Positions 18,872-26,959 of a DNA stretch of 64,000 nucleotides are shown piece after piece. Numbering within the stretch: the stretch's first letter is position 1; each line of letters opens with the position of its first letter. The stretch is from positions 159,522-223,521 of the forward strand of contig DASXVS010000045.1 in NCBI GenBank assembly GCA_036504095.1, written 5' to 3'. Source of the DNA: Armatimonadota bacterium (GTDB taxonomy: Bacteria; Armatimonadota; DTGP01; JAKQQT01). Under the pieces are notes generated by a model, which searched no databases, was not told the DNA's origin, and saw nothing but the letters and a program-made list of their open reading frames with translations. A program made the translations under genes and the position numbers.

Positions 18872-19705
18872 ATGCCCGCATCAACTACATACGCTCCGCC
18901 ATCCGCCAGCATTGGCGTCTTTGGAGGCTCGGGGTTCTACGATTTCCTTCCCGACGTGCGCGAGGTCATCGTTGATACGCCTTACGGCGCTCCGAGCGAC
19001 CTTGTCGCGATCGCCTCGGTCGGGAACCATCGGGTGGCTTTCCTGCCGCGCCATGGGCGCGGCCACACACATCCTGCGCACGCGGTGAACTATCGCGCCA
19101 ATGTGTGGGCGCTCCATTCCCTCGGGGTGAGACAGATCATCGCCCCGTGTGCGGTCGGCAGCCTTCAGAAGCATATCCACCCCGGGGATTTCGTGGTTCT
19201 GGACCAGATATTCGACCGAACAACCCAGCGCGCGGACACATTCTTCAACGGCCCGATCACACACCACATCTCCGCCGCCGATCCGTATTGCCAGCGTATG
19301 CGCGCCATTGCGCTGGCGACGGCTCAGGAACTCGGCATTGCGGTCCACGAGAACGGTACGGCCGTCATCATCCAGGGGCCGCGCTTCAGCACGAAAGCTG
19401 AAAGCGCGTGGTACACCGGCAACGGTTGGAGTGTCGTTGGCATGACGCAGTATCCCGAGGCGATTCTGGCCAAGGAACTGGGAATCTGCTACTCGGGGAT
19501 CGCCCTTGTGACGGACTATGACGCCGGACTGGTCGCCGAAACCGGTGAGGCGGTCTCGGTGGAGGCCGTCCTCAAGACGATGGCGGACAACAACCATCGC
19601 GTTCAGGCTCTCATCGTGGCGATGCTCGAGCGCCTTCCCGCCGCTGTGGACGGCGCCTGCCAATGCGCGAAGGAAGCCGACTGGGCCGTGATGAACGGCC
19701 GGTAG
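18872..19705 (+). CDS. mtnP: S-methyl-5'-thioadenosine phosphorylase
   Basis: MtnP cleaves 5'-methylthioadenosine with phosphate to adenine and 5-methylthioribose-1-phosphate. The 277-aa purine nucleoside phosphorylase family 2 protein has IGVFGGSGFYDFL, RHGRGHTHPAHAVNYRAN, AVGSLQ, the MTA-type GPRFSTKAES motif and VTDYDAGL. The D-Y-D motif suggests preference for the 6-amino purine, but this is a family-level inference. It is followed after 12 bases by mtnA and then apt, which use its two products. Confidence 0.93.
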   Translation: MPASTTYAPPSASIGVFGGSGFYDFLPDVREVIVDTPYGAPSDLVAIASVGNHRVAFLPRHGRGHTHPAHAVNYRANVWALHSLGVRQIIAPCAVGSLQKHIHPGDFVVLDQIFDRTTQRADTFFNGPITHHISAADPYCQRMRAIALATAQELGIAVHENGTAVIIQGPRFSTKAESAWYTGNGWSVVGMTQYPEAILAKELGICYSGIALVTDYDAGLVAETGEAVSVEAVLKTMADNNHRVQALIVAMLERLPAAVDGACQCAKEADWAVMNGR

Positions 19706-19717
19706 GCAGCGATCCCG

Positions 19718-20719
19718 ATGACAGTGTACTGGCGTGACAACCAGGTCTGGATGCTGGATCAAAACGCTCTTCCCCTCGAAGAGCGCTACCTGGCGTTTGC
19801 CGACTGGCGGGATGTGACGGACGCCATACGCATCATGACCGTGCGTGGGGCCCCGGCGATCGGAGTCGCCGCGGCGTTCGGGATCGCGCTGGCTGCCCGC
19901 GGCATAGAGGATGACCATTTCGAAGCCGATTTCGAGGAAGTTTGCGCGGCGTTCGCGGCCACCAGGCCCACCGCCGTGAACCTCTTCTGGGCGGTCGATC
20001 GCATGCGAGCCGTTGCGTTGGCGTCGCCGATTCACGGCCGACGGGAAGCCCTGCTCGCCGAGGCGCAGTCCATCCGTGACGAGGACGAGGCGATGTGCCG
20101 GGAGATAGGGCGCCACGGCGCAGAACTGCTCGCAGACGGCGACTGCGTGCTTACGCACTGCAACGCCGGGGCGCTCGCCACGGCGGATTATGGAACCGCC
20201 CTCGGCGTCATCCGTGCGGCGGTAGAGCGGGGGAAGCGGATCGCGGTATTCGCGGACGAGACGCGGCCGAGGCTTCAGGGCCTGCGATTGACGGCGTGGG
20301 AACTGATGCGGGACGGCATTGACGTAACGGTGATCCCCGACAACGCTTCCGGTTCTCTCATGCGCGCCGGCCGAATCAACGCCGTTATCGTCGGATCCGA
20401 CCGGATTGCGGCAAACGGGGATGTAGCGAATAAGATCGGCACGTACAACGTGGCAGTCCTTGCGCGCCACCACAAGATTCCATTCTACGTTGCAGCGCCG
20501 TTCTCGACGGTAGACAGGCGCATTGCGTCCGGCGGCGATATACCGATTGAGGAGCGCGGAGCGGAAGAGATTACCCATATCGACGGCGTTCGCGTCGGGC
20601 CGAGGGGTGTCAAAGCGTTCAATCCGGCGTTTGATGTAACGCCCGCCGCGCTTGTATCGGCTATCATAACCGAACGGGGAGTCTTCACGGCGCCCTATGA
20701 CTTTTCTCGAGGTGACTGA
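19718..20719 (+). CDS. mtnA: S-methyl-5-thioribose-1-phosphate isomerase
   Basis: MtnA opens methylthioribose-1-phosphate to methylthioribulose-1-phosphate in methionine salvage. It belongs to the eIF2B-alpha-like family. The 333-aa length, Cys148 in [17 protein letters not shown] and Asp228 in [18 protein letters not shown] match the catalytic pair of the family. It starts [18 protein letters not shown]. The apt start codon lies one base after its stop, so apt is cotranscribed. No downstream salvage genes (mtnB, mtnC, mtnD) are in the window. Confidence 0.95.
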   Translation: MTVYWRDNQVWMLDQNALPLEERYLAFADWRDVTDAIRIMTVRGAPAIGVAAAFGIALAARGIEDDHFEADFEEVCAAFAATRPTAVNLFWAVDRMRAVALASPIHGRREALLAEAQSIRDEDEAMCREIGRHGAELLADGDCVLTHCNAGALATADYGTALGVIRAAVERGKRIAVFADETRPRLQGLRLTAWELMRDGIDVTVIPDNASGSLMRAGRINAVIVGSDRIAANGDVANKIGTYNVAVLARHHKIPFYVAAPFSTVDRRIASGGDIPIEERGAEEITHIDGVRVGPRGVKAFNPAFDVTPAALVSAIITERGVFTAPYDFSRGD

Positions 20720-20720
20720 A

Positions 20721-21233
20721 ATGCTGGCTGAGAAACTCATGCGTACGATCCCGGATTTCCCGCAGGAAGGCATTCTGTTCCGGGACATAACCCCCGTTCT
20801 GGCCGACGCGCGCGCCCTGCGCGAAGTTGTCAGCGAGATGGCGGATCACGCGGAGGACATGGGAGCCGAAGTGATCGTCGGCATCGAAAGCCGCGGATTC
20901 GTGTTCGGCGCCGCGGTGGCTCTGGAGTGCCGCCTCGGAATGGTCCCGGTGCGCAAGGCCGGCAAACTGCCGTACAAAACGGTTCAGTGCTGTTACGACC
21001 TGGAATATGGGTCGGCGACCGTGGAGATCCACGAGGATGCGATTGCCCCCGGTGAGAAATGCGTCATCGTTGACGACCTGCTCGCCACCGGCGGGACGGC
21101 GGCAGCCGCAGCCAGACTGATCGAAAAGCTTGGCGGTGTCGTGGCGGGCGTGGTCTTCCTGATCGAGCTTTCGGATCTGCGGGGCCGCGACCGGCTGCAA
21201 GGCTACAAGGTCGAGTCGCTCATTCAGTACTGA
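20721..21233 (+). CDS. apt: Adenine phosphoribosyltransferase
   Basis: Apt converts adenine and PRPP to AMP. The 170-aa type I phosphoribosyltransferase has the N-terminal IPDFPQEGILFRDITPVLAD, the GIESRGFVFGAAVA motif and the PRPP loop CVIVDDLLATGGTAAAA. The frame opens at ATG 20697 inside mtnA, but ATG 20721 with GAGGTGA immediately upstream gives the standard length. Directly behind mtnP-mtnA, its likely main substrate is the adenine released by MtnP. Confidence 0.95.
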   Translation: MLAEKLMRTIPDFPQEGILFRDITPVLADARALREVVSEMADHAEDMGAEVIVGIESRGFVFGAAVALECRLGMVPVRKAGKLPYKTVQCCYDLEYGSATVEIHEDAIAPGEKCVIVDDLLATGGTAAAAARLIEKLGGVVAGVVFLIELSDLRGRDRLQGYKVESLIQY

Positions 21234-21301
21234 CATAGCCCTCCGCGGTTCTGACGGAAGGCCCGTGACCCGCATCCATCCGCGCCCGTTCGCCGCCAAC
21301 G

Positions 21302-22102
21302 ATGATGAAGTACTGGACGATACTTGGGGTGTTCATTCAGGACAGCATGGCGTACCGCAGCCAGGTGACGCTCTGGATGCTGGTTGACCTGGTTCCCGCG
21401 ATGATCATGCCGTTCGTGTGGTTCGCCGGCTTCAATGGCCGCTCGAACATAAGCGGGTTCGGCCACGCCCAGTTTGTGATGTACTACCTCACGATGACGT
21501 TCCTCAGCAATTTCATCGTTTCGCACATCCATTGGGAAATGAGCCGGGACATCAAGGACGGGCAGCTCTCCAAGTTTCTCCTGTACCCGTTCAGTTATAT
21601 GCGGTACCAGTTTTTGGGCAACGCCGCCTACCGCGTGATGCGATGCGTGTTGTTCACGCCGTTTCTGCTTCTGTGGCTGCTCGTCTTCCACAAGTACATG
21701 GGCGCCTCGGCCTTCGCAACTCTCCACGTCGGCGGGGGATTCTGGCTGGCTCTGGGCCTGGGGCATCTCGTCGCGTTCGTCCTCGCGTGGGCGCTTGGAA
21801 CGATGGGCTTCTTCTTCGTTGAGAATCAGTCGCTGTTCATCACCTATTACGTCTGCCTGTCCATCTTCAGCGGCGCAATGGCGCCATTCGCTATGCTGCC
21901 GCGCCTGCTCAAGATCATCGCCGCCCTCACCCCATTTCGATATACGCTGTCCTTTCCCCTTGAGGTATTGAACGGACGAGCGGAAGGAGCGTTCTTCTGG
22001 AACGGGATTCAGGGACAGGTGATATGGCTTGTGGTCCTGTTCGTCCTCGGGCGCATCGGGTGGGCACGGGGTACGCGTCAATACGCGGGAGCAGGCATGT
22101 AA
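21302..22102 (+). CDS. ABC-2 type transporter permease (first of a pair)
   Basis: This 266-aa integral membrane protein has about six hydrophobic segments. It includes MLVDLVPAMIMPFVWFAGF and a short cytoplasmic HWEMSRDIKDGQLSKFLLYP stretch, as in the ABC2_membrane_6 (PF06182) family of ABC exporter permeases. It abuts a second, related permease gene with no gap. Such pairs normally form a heterodimer with an ABC ATPase encoded next to them. None is found in this window, so the ATPase is unlinked or upstream in another operon. Substrate unknown. Confidence 0.8.
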   Translation: MMKYWTILGVFIQDSMAYRSQVTLWMLVDLVPAMIMPFVWFAGFNGRSNISGFGHAQFVMYYLTMTFLSNFIVSHIHWEMSRDIKDGQLSKFLLYPFSYMRYQFLGNAAYRVMRCVLFTPFLLLWLLVFHKYMGASAFATLHVGGGFWLALGLGHLVAFVLAWALGTMGFFFVENQSLFITYYVCLSIFSGAMAPFAMLPRLLKIIAALTPFRYTLSFPLEVLNGRAEGAFFWNGIQGQVIWLVVLFVLGRIGWARGTRQYAGAGM

Positions 22103-22897
22103 ATGTCAGCCCGACGCGTCATACGCCTGCTTGCGGTATTCGTCAGGACGTGCCTCGTGAAGGAAATGGAGTTCCGGGGCAACTTCTGGATGGGCGTCTT
22201 CGCCAACGTGATCTGGGTATCGGCGTACCTGGTCTTTATGAAGATCATCTACGCGAACACGAAATCCGTCGGGGGCTGGACGCAGGGGCAGGGAGTCGTG
22301 CTGCTGGGAACTTACGTCCTGACACGCAGCATCGTAGACATCGCGTTCTCCCGCAACCTGGCCGAACTGCCCAACCTCGTCCGAATGGGCACATTTGATT
22401 TCGTCCTGGTCAAGCCGGTCAACAGCCAGTTCTTCGTGTCGCTTCGCTATATGAATTTCGGCGAGATCGGGAGCGCGCTGGCCGCCATTGCGATGATTGT
22501 GTACGGCGCGAGGATGGACCATATCCGGATCACCGGATCAAGCCTGCTGGCTTACGTTTGCATGCTCGCCTGCGCCATCTGCATCTTCTACGGCATTTAT
22601 CTCATGCTGATGGCGACGGCCTTCTGGTTCGTTCGCGTTGATAATCTCTGGACTCTCGGCGAAACCGTGTTCCAGGTCGCGCGCGTTCCCATCAACATAT
22701 TTGGAGTGCGGGCGACCCAGATACTGACCTTCGTCGTGCCGCTGATTTTCATCGCTCACGTTCCTGCGCAGGCCCTTATGTCTCTGCTAACGCCGCTCCT
22801 GTTCGTCGTCGGCGTGGCCATGTCCATTACTCTGCTCGTTTTGAGTTCGCTCTTCTGGAGCTTCGCGACGAGGTTTTACACAAGCGCCAGCAGCTGA
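22103..22897 (+). CDS. ABC-2 type transporter permease (second of a pair)
   Basis: The 264-aa product has about six membrane segments and the permease-like KEMEFRGNFWMGVFANVIWV, LPNLVRMGTFDFVLVKPVN and RVPINIFG motifs of the same family as the preceding gene. The start codon is separated from the upstream stop by zero bases. The two proteins probably form a heterodimeric channel. No ATP-binding subunit is present in the neighbourhood. Confidence 0.8.
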   Translation: MSARRVIRLLAVFVRTCLVKEMEFRGNFWMGVFANVIWVSAYLVFMKIIYANTKSVGGWTQGQGVVLLGTYVLTRSIVDIAFSRNLAELPNLVRMGTFDFVLVKPVNSQFFVSLRYMNFGEIGSALAAIAMIVYGARMDHIRITGSSLLAYVCMLACAICIFYGIYLMLMATAFWFVRVDNLWTLGETVFQVARVPINIFGVRATQILTFVVPLIFIAHVPAQALMSLLTPLLFVVGVAMSITLLVLSSLFWSFATRFYTSASS

Positions 22898-22917
22898 TTT
22901 CCTGAATTCTGACCCCC

Positions 22918-24225
22918 ATGATCGAACATACACGCGAAGAGATAAACCAGCGGCGCGACGAAGGCGCCGATATGACCGCCTGGGCCGAGGAGCATCAGCG
23001 CCTCGTCAGTGACGGCGCTGATGCGGAGACGTGGAGAGCCTTTTACCAACGCCTCTACGCTGAGGCCGAGCCTGCCGGGAACGCCACCGAGCCTTCCACC
23101 CTTGAAGCGATCCGCGCTCTGCGCCCGGAAGGGCCTCGACGCCTCCCGGTCGATTCGTCAGCGCTCGCGGACAAGATTCTGGGCGCGTGGCAGGGCCGGA
23201 TCGCCGGATGTATTCTCGGAGCCGTCGTTGAGGGAAAGCCTAGGGACTACATCGACCGCTACCTTGCCGCCGCCGGGCGGGATGACCTTACGGGCTTCTT
23301 CCCCCGCCTTGCCTCGCTGCCCGATTGGGCGGACGAAGCGTGGCTGCGGTCCGAACGAATCGAGCGCTCCGTTGCCGGCGGAATTACGCACGCCGTCCGC
23401 GACGACGACATCGACTACACCATCCTTGGCCTGCACTATCTCGAGAAGTACGGCCCCAGGTTCACTTCGGACAACGTCGCCGACGAGTGGTTGCTGCTGT
23501 TGCCCTACGCTCAGATCTACACGGCGGAACGCATCGCGTACAAGAACCTGGTGAATGATCTCCGCCCGCCGCACTCGGCGACGCACGAAAACCCATACCG
23601 GGAGTGGATCGGCGCGCAGATCCGGGCCGACGCTTTCGGTTACGTGAACGCAGGGCGGCCGGAGCAGGCGGCCGACATGGCGTTTCGCGATGCCTGCATC
23701 AGCCACACGCGCAACGGCATATACGGCGAAATGTGGAGCGCGGCTATGATCGCCGCGGCGTTCAGCGTCGCGGAACCCCGTGAGGCGATTGAGATCGGTC
23801 TCAGCGAGATTCCCGCGGGATGCCGCCTCGCCGACGCGGGACGCAAACTCCTTGCCTGGAGCGAGGAATACCCGGACTGGAAAGCGTGCTGGGAACGGGC
23901 GATGCGGGAGTATGGCCATCTGAACTGGGTCCATACGATCAACAATGCGCTGTGGGTGATGGTGGGCCTTCTCTATGGGCGGAAGGACTTCGGGCGCACG
24001 ATCGCGATCGCCGTCCGGTGCGGCCAGGATACCGACTGCAACGGCGCCACCGCGGGCAGCGTTCTGGGGGCGATGCTTGGCGCCGGGGCCATACCTCAGC
24101 AGTGGACGGCGCCGTTCAACAACACGGTTCGCTCCTTTGTGATCGGGTTCGATAACAGCCTCATAACCGATCTCGCGTCCCGGACGCTTGCCCAGTACAA
24201 GAGGGTTCTCGATGCGGGCGACTGA
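22918..24225 (+). CDS. ADP-ribosylglycohydrolase family protein
   Basis: This 435-aa protein has the ADP-ribosylglycohydrolase core from about residue 90. It shows GRIAGCILGAVVEGKP, the acidic DDDIDYT motif at 162-168 and the second metal-binding pair CGQDTDCNGAT at 368-378 (Asp371, Asp373). Family members remove ADP-ribose from arginine, DraG-type targets or other acceptors using two Mg2+ ions. The N-terminal ~85 residues are a helical extension of no recognised function. It lies 20 bases after the permease pair but is not evidently linked to it. The 3' end overlaps a small gene. Confidence 0.88.
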   Translation: MIEHTREEINQRRDEGADMTAWAEEHQRLVSDGADAETWRAFYQRLYAEAEPAGNATEPSTLEAIRALRPEGPRRLPVDSSALADKILGAWQGRIAGCILGAVVEGKPRDYIDRYLAAAGRDDLTGFFPRLASLPDWADEAWLRSERIERSVAGGITHAVRDDDIDYTILGLHYLEKYGPRFTSDNVADEWLLLLPYAQIYTAERIAYKNLVNDLRPPHSATHENPYREWIGAQIRADAFGYVNAGRPEQAADMAFRDACISHTRNGIYGEMWSAAMIAAAFSVAEPREAIEIGLSEIPAGCRLADAGRKLLAWSEEYPDWKACWERAMREYGHLNWVHTINNALWVMVGLLYGRKDFGRTIAIAVRCGQDTDCNGATAGSVLGAMLGAGAIPQQWTAPFNNTVRSFVIGFDNSLITDLASRTLAQYKRVLDAGD

Positions 24226-24781
24226 TTCACGGATATTGCCGCGGCTGGACAAGGCCTGCTGGGTAGTGTCCGCCGAGGCCGACGGAGGTCTGACCGCCCG
24301 TTTGTGCGCATCGACCGGACGAGGCGGGGAGGCTGAATCCATCGGCTCATCGCGCGGGGGCTGGGATGTGACGCTGGACACCGATGGAACTCCGTGGGTT
24401 GTCTTCGTTTCGGAGGAGAACGGCTGCATCGCCGTGAGACGGGCCGTCGAGGGCCGATGGGGCCCGTCGCTTCAGGTGTCCGCTGAGAGAGGTGTGGAAC
24501 CGCTCATCCGCGCGGACGAGTTCAACAACATCTGGGTCTTCTGGAGAGATGGGTCGCCGGGCGCGGCGTTCGCTTGCCGCGTCTGCCGGATGGGGCCGAG
24601 GTCGGGGCAGGAAATGGTCGCGGCTTCTTTTGACCGGGATCAAACCATACTGGACGCCGGGTGCCGGGGCGGGGAGATCTGGCTCCTGGCCGGTGACCGC
24701 GAAGGCGAACGGTGGATCGTGTGCGGCACCGAGCACGACGGGTTTCCTCCGGCGAGGCGGATCGGCGCCAGCCTGACATAA
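24212..24781 (+). CDS. Protein of unknown function (beta-propeller-like repeats)
   Basis: The 189-aa product starts at ATG 24212 and overlaps the ADP-ribosylglycohydrolase stop by 14 bases, suggesting translational coupling. It has no signal peptide. Repeated Trp-rich strands (DTDGTPWVVFVS, EFNNIWVFWRDG, RGGEIWLLAGD) resemble blades of sialidase/BNR-type propellers, but only about three are present, too few for a complete propeller. Similar strands sometimes follow glycoside-hydrolase-like proteins. No function is assigned; it may assist the hydrolase. Confidence 0.6.
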   Translation: MRATDSRILPRLDKACWVVSAEADGGLTARLCASTGRGGEAESIGSSRGGWDVTLDTDGTPWVVFVSEENGCIAVRRAVEGRWGPSLQVSAERGVEPLIRADEFNNIWVFWRDGSPGAAFACRVCRMGPRSGQEMVAASFDRDQTILDAGCRGGEIWLLAGDREGERWIVCGTEHDGFPPARRIGASLT

Positions 24782-25092
24782 TACCGCGGCAGATCGCGAT
24801 CGCGTGACGCACCGCGGCAGTTTTGGCAACGCGCTCCGCTCGATGCGAACCGACTCGGCACGAGGCGGGCCGGTGACTCCGACGGGCATGAGGCGGATGG
24901 ACGCTGAGATCGCCCGGGATTTGTGCTCTGAGCAGCGGCAAATGCTCTCATCAGGCAACAATTTGGCTGGGAATGAATGTGCAGCCGCCGAAGCGGTCAA
25001 ACATGGCGCGTTTCTTGCGGCGTTTTGACTTATTGGCGCCGTGGCCCACGCACGGCGACTACTCGTTCCCATTGAAAGGAGTATTCGGTCCA
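24782..25092. other. Intergenic region upstream of PEP-CTERM gene
   Basis: This 311-base stretch holds no convincing gene. ACCGCGGCAG is repeated at 24783-24792 and 24811-24820, with the palindrome GATCGCGATC (24792-24801) between the copies. AAAGGAG at 25075-25081 is the ribosome binding site of the next gene. No consensus promoter is seen. Confidence 0.45.
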
Positions 25093-25872
25093 ATGCTAAA
25101 GAAACTAGCCATTGTCCTCGCATGCGCCGTCACGGTCGCGGTTGCGGCCCGCGCCGTCGACCCGGCGGTTTATCAGAACACCCGCGGCAGCTACTATGTC
25201 TTCAACTACACTGCCCCCACCGCGCTGGCAGCCCTTGATGACGGACACCTCAATTCACCCGGCGCCGACATCACCAGCTTCACCTTTGGCACCTCCCTGT
25301 CGCCTCTCGGGCTGGCGCCCGATGGCAGCGCGGTAAAGGTGGATTTCGACGCCCTGATCAGCTTTTACATCGGTAAACCGCTGGGTACGCCGTTTACCAG
25401 CGCAAAAAGCGCGGCGAATCTGATTGCCACGTACCGTATCCCGTTCCGCGCAGTTTCGGCCCCCGCGACGAACGCTCAGCTCAATGCTTGGTCGGTAGCC
25501 GCCAGCTTCACGATCCCGACGCAGGATTTTGCGATTGAAGAACTCTTCGTCACGCCCGACGGCACTTCGGTCAACGACATTACGGACGTTGTGAATCCGT
25601 TCATCGCGGCCGGCAACGCCGCCCCCTCCGGCGTGAACGACGCCACGGTCGGGTCAAGTGCAGACCTTATGTATACGGACGACAGCTATGACGGCCTGTA
25701 CGATGCGCCCACGGCGCCTACATCCTTCGGTGACGGCGTCCATAACGCGAGCCTGTACCTCCGCCTCCGCGGCACTCCGCACAGTGCCGCCGTTCCGGAA
25801 CCCGGCACACTGGCCCTTCTCGGCACCATCGCGCCCCTGGCGGGCCTCGTGATTCGCCGCAAACGCGCATAG
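25093..25872 (+). CDS. PEP-CTERM sorting domain protein
   Basis: This 259-aa secreted protein has an N-terminal signal peptide (KKLAIVLACAVTVAVAARA). It ends with a canonical PEP-CTERM tail from residue 234: VPEPGTLALLG, a hydrophobic segment and the basic RRKRA cluster. In known systems this tail is processed by an exosortase and the protein becomes linked to exopolysaccharide or the cell surface. The 190-residue body shows Ser/Thr/Ala-rich beta-type sequence and no named domain. No exosortase gene is in the window. The start ATG 25093 is favoured over the long upstream extension because the signal peptide begins there. Confidence 0.88.
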   Translation: MLKKLAIVLACAVTVAVAARAVDPAVYQNTRGSYYVFNYTAPTALAALDDGHLNSPGADITSFTFGTSLSPLGLAPDGSAVKVDFDALISFYIGKPLGTPFTSAKSAANLIATYRIPFRAVSAPATNAQLNAWSVAASFTIPTQDFAIEELFVTPDGTSVNDITDVVNPFIAAGNAAPSGVNDATVGSSADLMYTDDSYDGLYDAPTAPTSFGDGVHNASLYLRLRGTPHSAAVPEPGTLALLGTIAPLAGLVIRRKRA

Positions 25873-25890
25873 GTCTCTTCTTCTGAGAGA

Positions 25891-25936
25891 AGCACAGGCA
25901 GTGGGGAGCCCATCCGGGCTCCTCACGTGCTTTTTT
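25891..25936 (+). terminator. Intrinsic terminator after PEP-CTERM gene
   Basis: GTGGGGAGCCC (25901-25911) pairs with GGGCTCCTCAC (25916-25926) around a four-base loop, with one G-T pair. AGCAC (25891-25895) and GTGCT (25927-25931) extend the stem. The T-run TTTTTT at 25931-25936 follows. This is the strongest terminator in the window. Confidence 0.85.
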
Positions 25937-25997
25937 GGCGCGCCGTCGTCGCGCCCCTCGCTGGATGCGGGATGCCGATACCTGCTACCATGGTTTC

Positions 25998-26090
25998 AAC
26001 GCTGGGGGAGTCCTATGGCGGACTGAGAGCCCGTAAGGGCGACCCTTTGCACCTGATCCGGGTCATGCCGGCGTAGGGAAGCGCCAGTTC
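25998..26090 (+). promoter_or_regulatory. TPP riboswitch (THI element)
   Basis: The conserved TPP aptamer blocks are present in order: GGGGGAG at 26004-26010, CTGAGAG at 26023-26029, then ACCCTTTGCACCTGATC and CCGGCGTAGGGAAG, with a closing P1 helix (CTGG/CCAG). It lies about 65 bases upstream of thiG. A GC-rich hairpin (26103-26130) lies between the aptamer and the thiG ribosome binding site. The riboswitch is expected to lower thiazole gene expression when thiamine pyrophosphate is plentiful. The distance to the start and lack of a strong U-run point to translational control or a weak attenuator. Confidence 0.93.
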
Positions 26091-26152
26091 TCCAAATCAT
26101 TGAAGGGCCGCGCCTCTCTCGGGCGGGCCCAATTCGCATTTTGGAGAACACG

Positions 26153-26959
26153 ATGTCCGAGACATCCGCACGAAATGACGCAGCGGCGCCGCTGGTAATC
26201 AACGGCGTGACGCTTAACTCCCGCCTGTTCCTTGGCACCGGAAAATACCGGACCAACGAGGATATGAACGCCGCGCTGGAAGCCTCAGGCAGCGAGCTGA
26301 TTACCGTGGCGCTCCGCCGCCTCGACCTCGACGATCCCTCGAAGAAAACGCTTCTGGATTTCATCGACTGGAAGAAATACCGAATCCTGCCCAACACGGC
26401 CGGATCGAAGACCGCGGAGGAAGCGGTGAAGACGGCCCGGATGGCCCGGGCGATGGGGCTCAGCGACTGGGTTAAGGTCGAGGTGATACCCGATCCCAAG
26501 TACCTGTTGCCGGACCCCGTTGGTACACTGGAAGCCTGCGAGATCCTGTTGAAGGAGGGGTTCACCGTTCTCCCTTACATAAACGCAGACCCGATCCTCG
26601 CTCAGCGCTTGCAGGACATGGGTACCCACACCGTGATGCCGCTCGCGTCGCCGATCGGCAGCGGGCAGGGGCTTGTGACGTGGCGCCAGATACAGATCAT
26701 CATTGAGAACGCGACGGTGCCCGTGGTTGTAGACGCAGGAATCGGGTGCCCGAGCGACGCGGCCTTCGCGATGGAACTCGGGGCCGACGCGTGTCTCGTC
26801 AACACTGCCGTCGCGCGGGCAGGGGACCCGGCAACCATGGCCAAGGCGATCGCGATGGGGATCGAGGCCGGCCGGATGGCGCACTTCGCGGGCCGGATGC
26901 CGGTGCTCCCGTTCGCGAGCGCAAGCAGTCCGACGGAAGGTCTCATCAACGTCAAATGA
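26153..26959 (+). CDS. thiG: Thiazole synthase
   Basis: ThiG forms the thiamine thiazole phosphate ring from 1-deoxyxylulose-5-phosphate, dehydroglycine and ThiS-thiocarboxylate. The 268-aa TIM-barrel protein has FLGTGKYRTNEDM, the Schiff-base Lys108 in WVKVEVIPD and the phosphate-binding DAGIGCPSDAAFAMELGAD. ATG 26153 is preferred to TTG 26141 because GGAG sits six bases upstream. The next gene overlaps at ATGA. It is the first gene behind the TPP riboswitch. Confidence 0.96.
   Translation: MSETSARNDAAAPLVINGVTLNSRLFLGTGKYRTNEDMNAALEASGSELITVALRRLDLDDPSKKTLLDFIDWKKYRILPNTAGSKTAEEAVKTARMARAMGLSDWVKVEVIPDPKYLLPDPVGTLEACEILLKEGFTVLPYINADPILAQRLQDMGTHTVMPLASPIGSGQGLVTWRQIQIIIENATVPVVVDAGIGCPSDAAFAMELGADACLVNTAVARAGDPATMAKAIAMGIEAGRMAHFAGRMPVLPFASASSPTEGLINVK

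Noticed and set aside
18881..20788. 635-codon minus-strand frame opposite mtnP and mtnA
   Set aside because: Antisense shadow of two well-identified enzymes; composition is high in Arg/Asp/Val and no domain matches.
24804..25028. 74-codon open frame before the PEP-CTERM gene
   Set aside because: No ribosome binding site or motif, and it overlaps the leader of a gene with a clear signal peptide.
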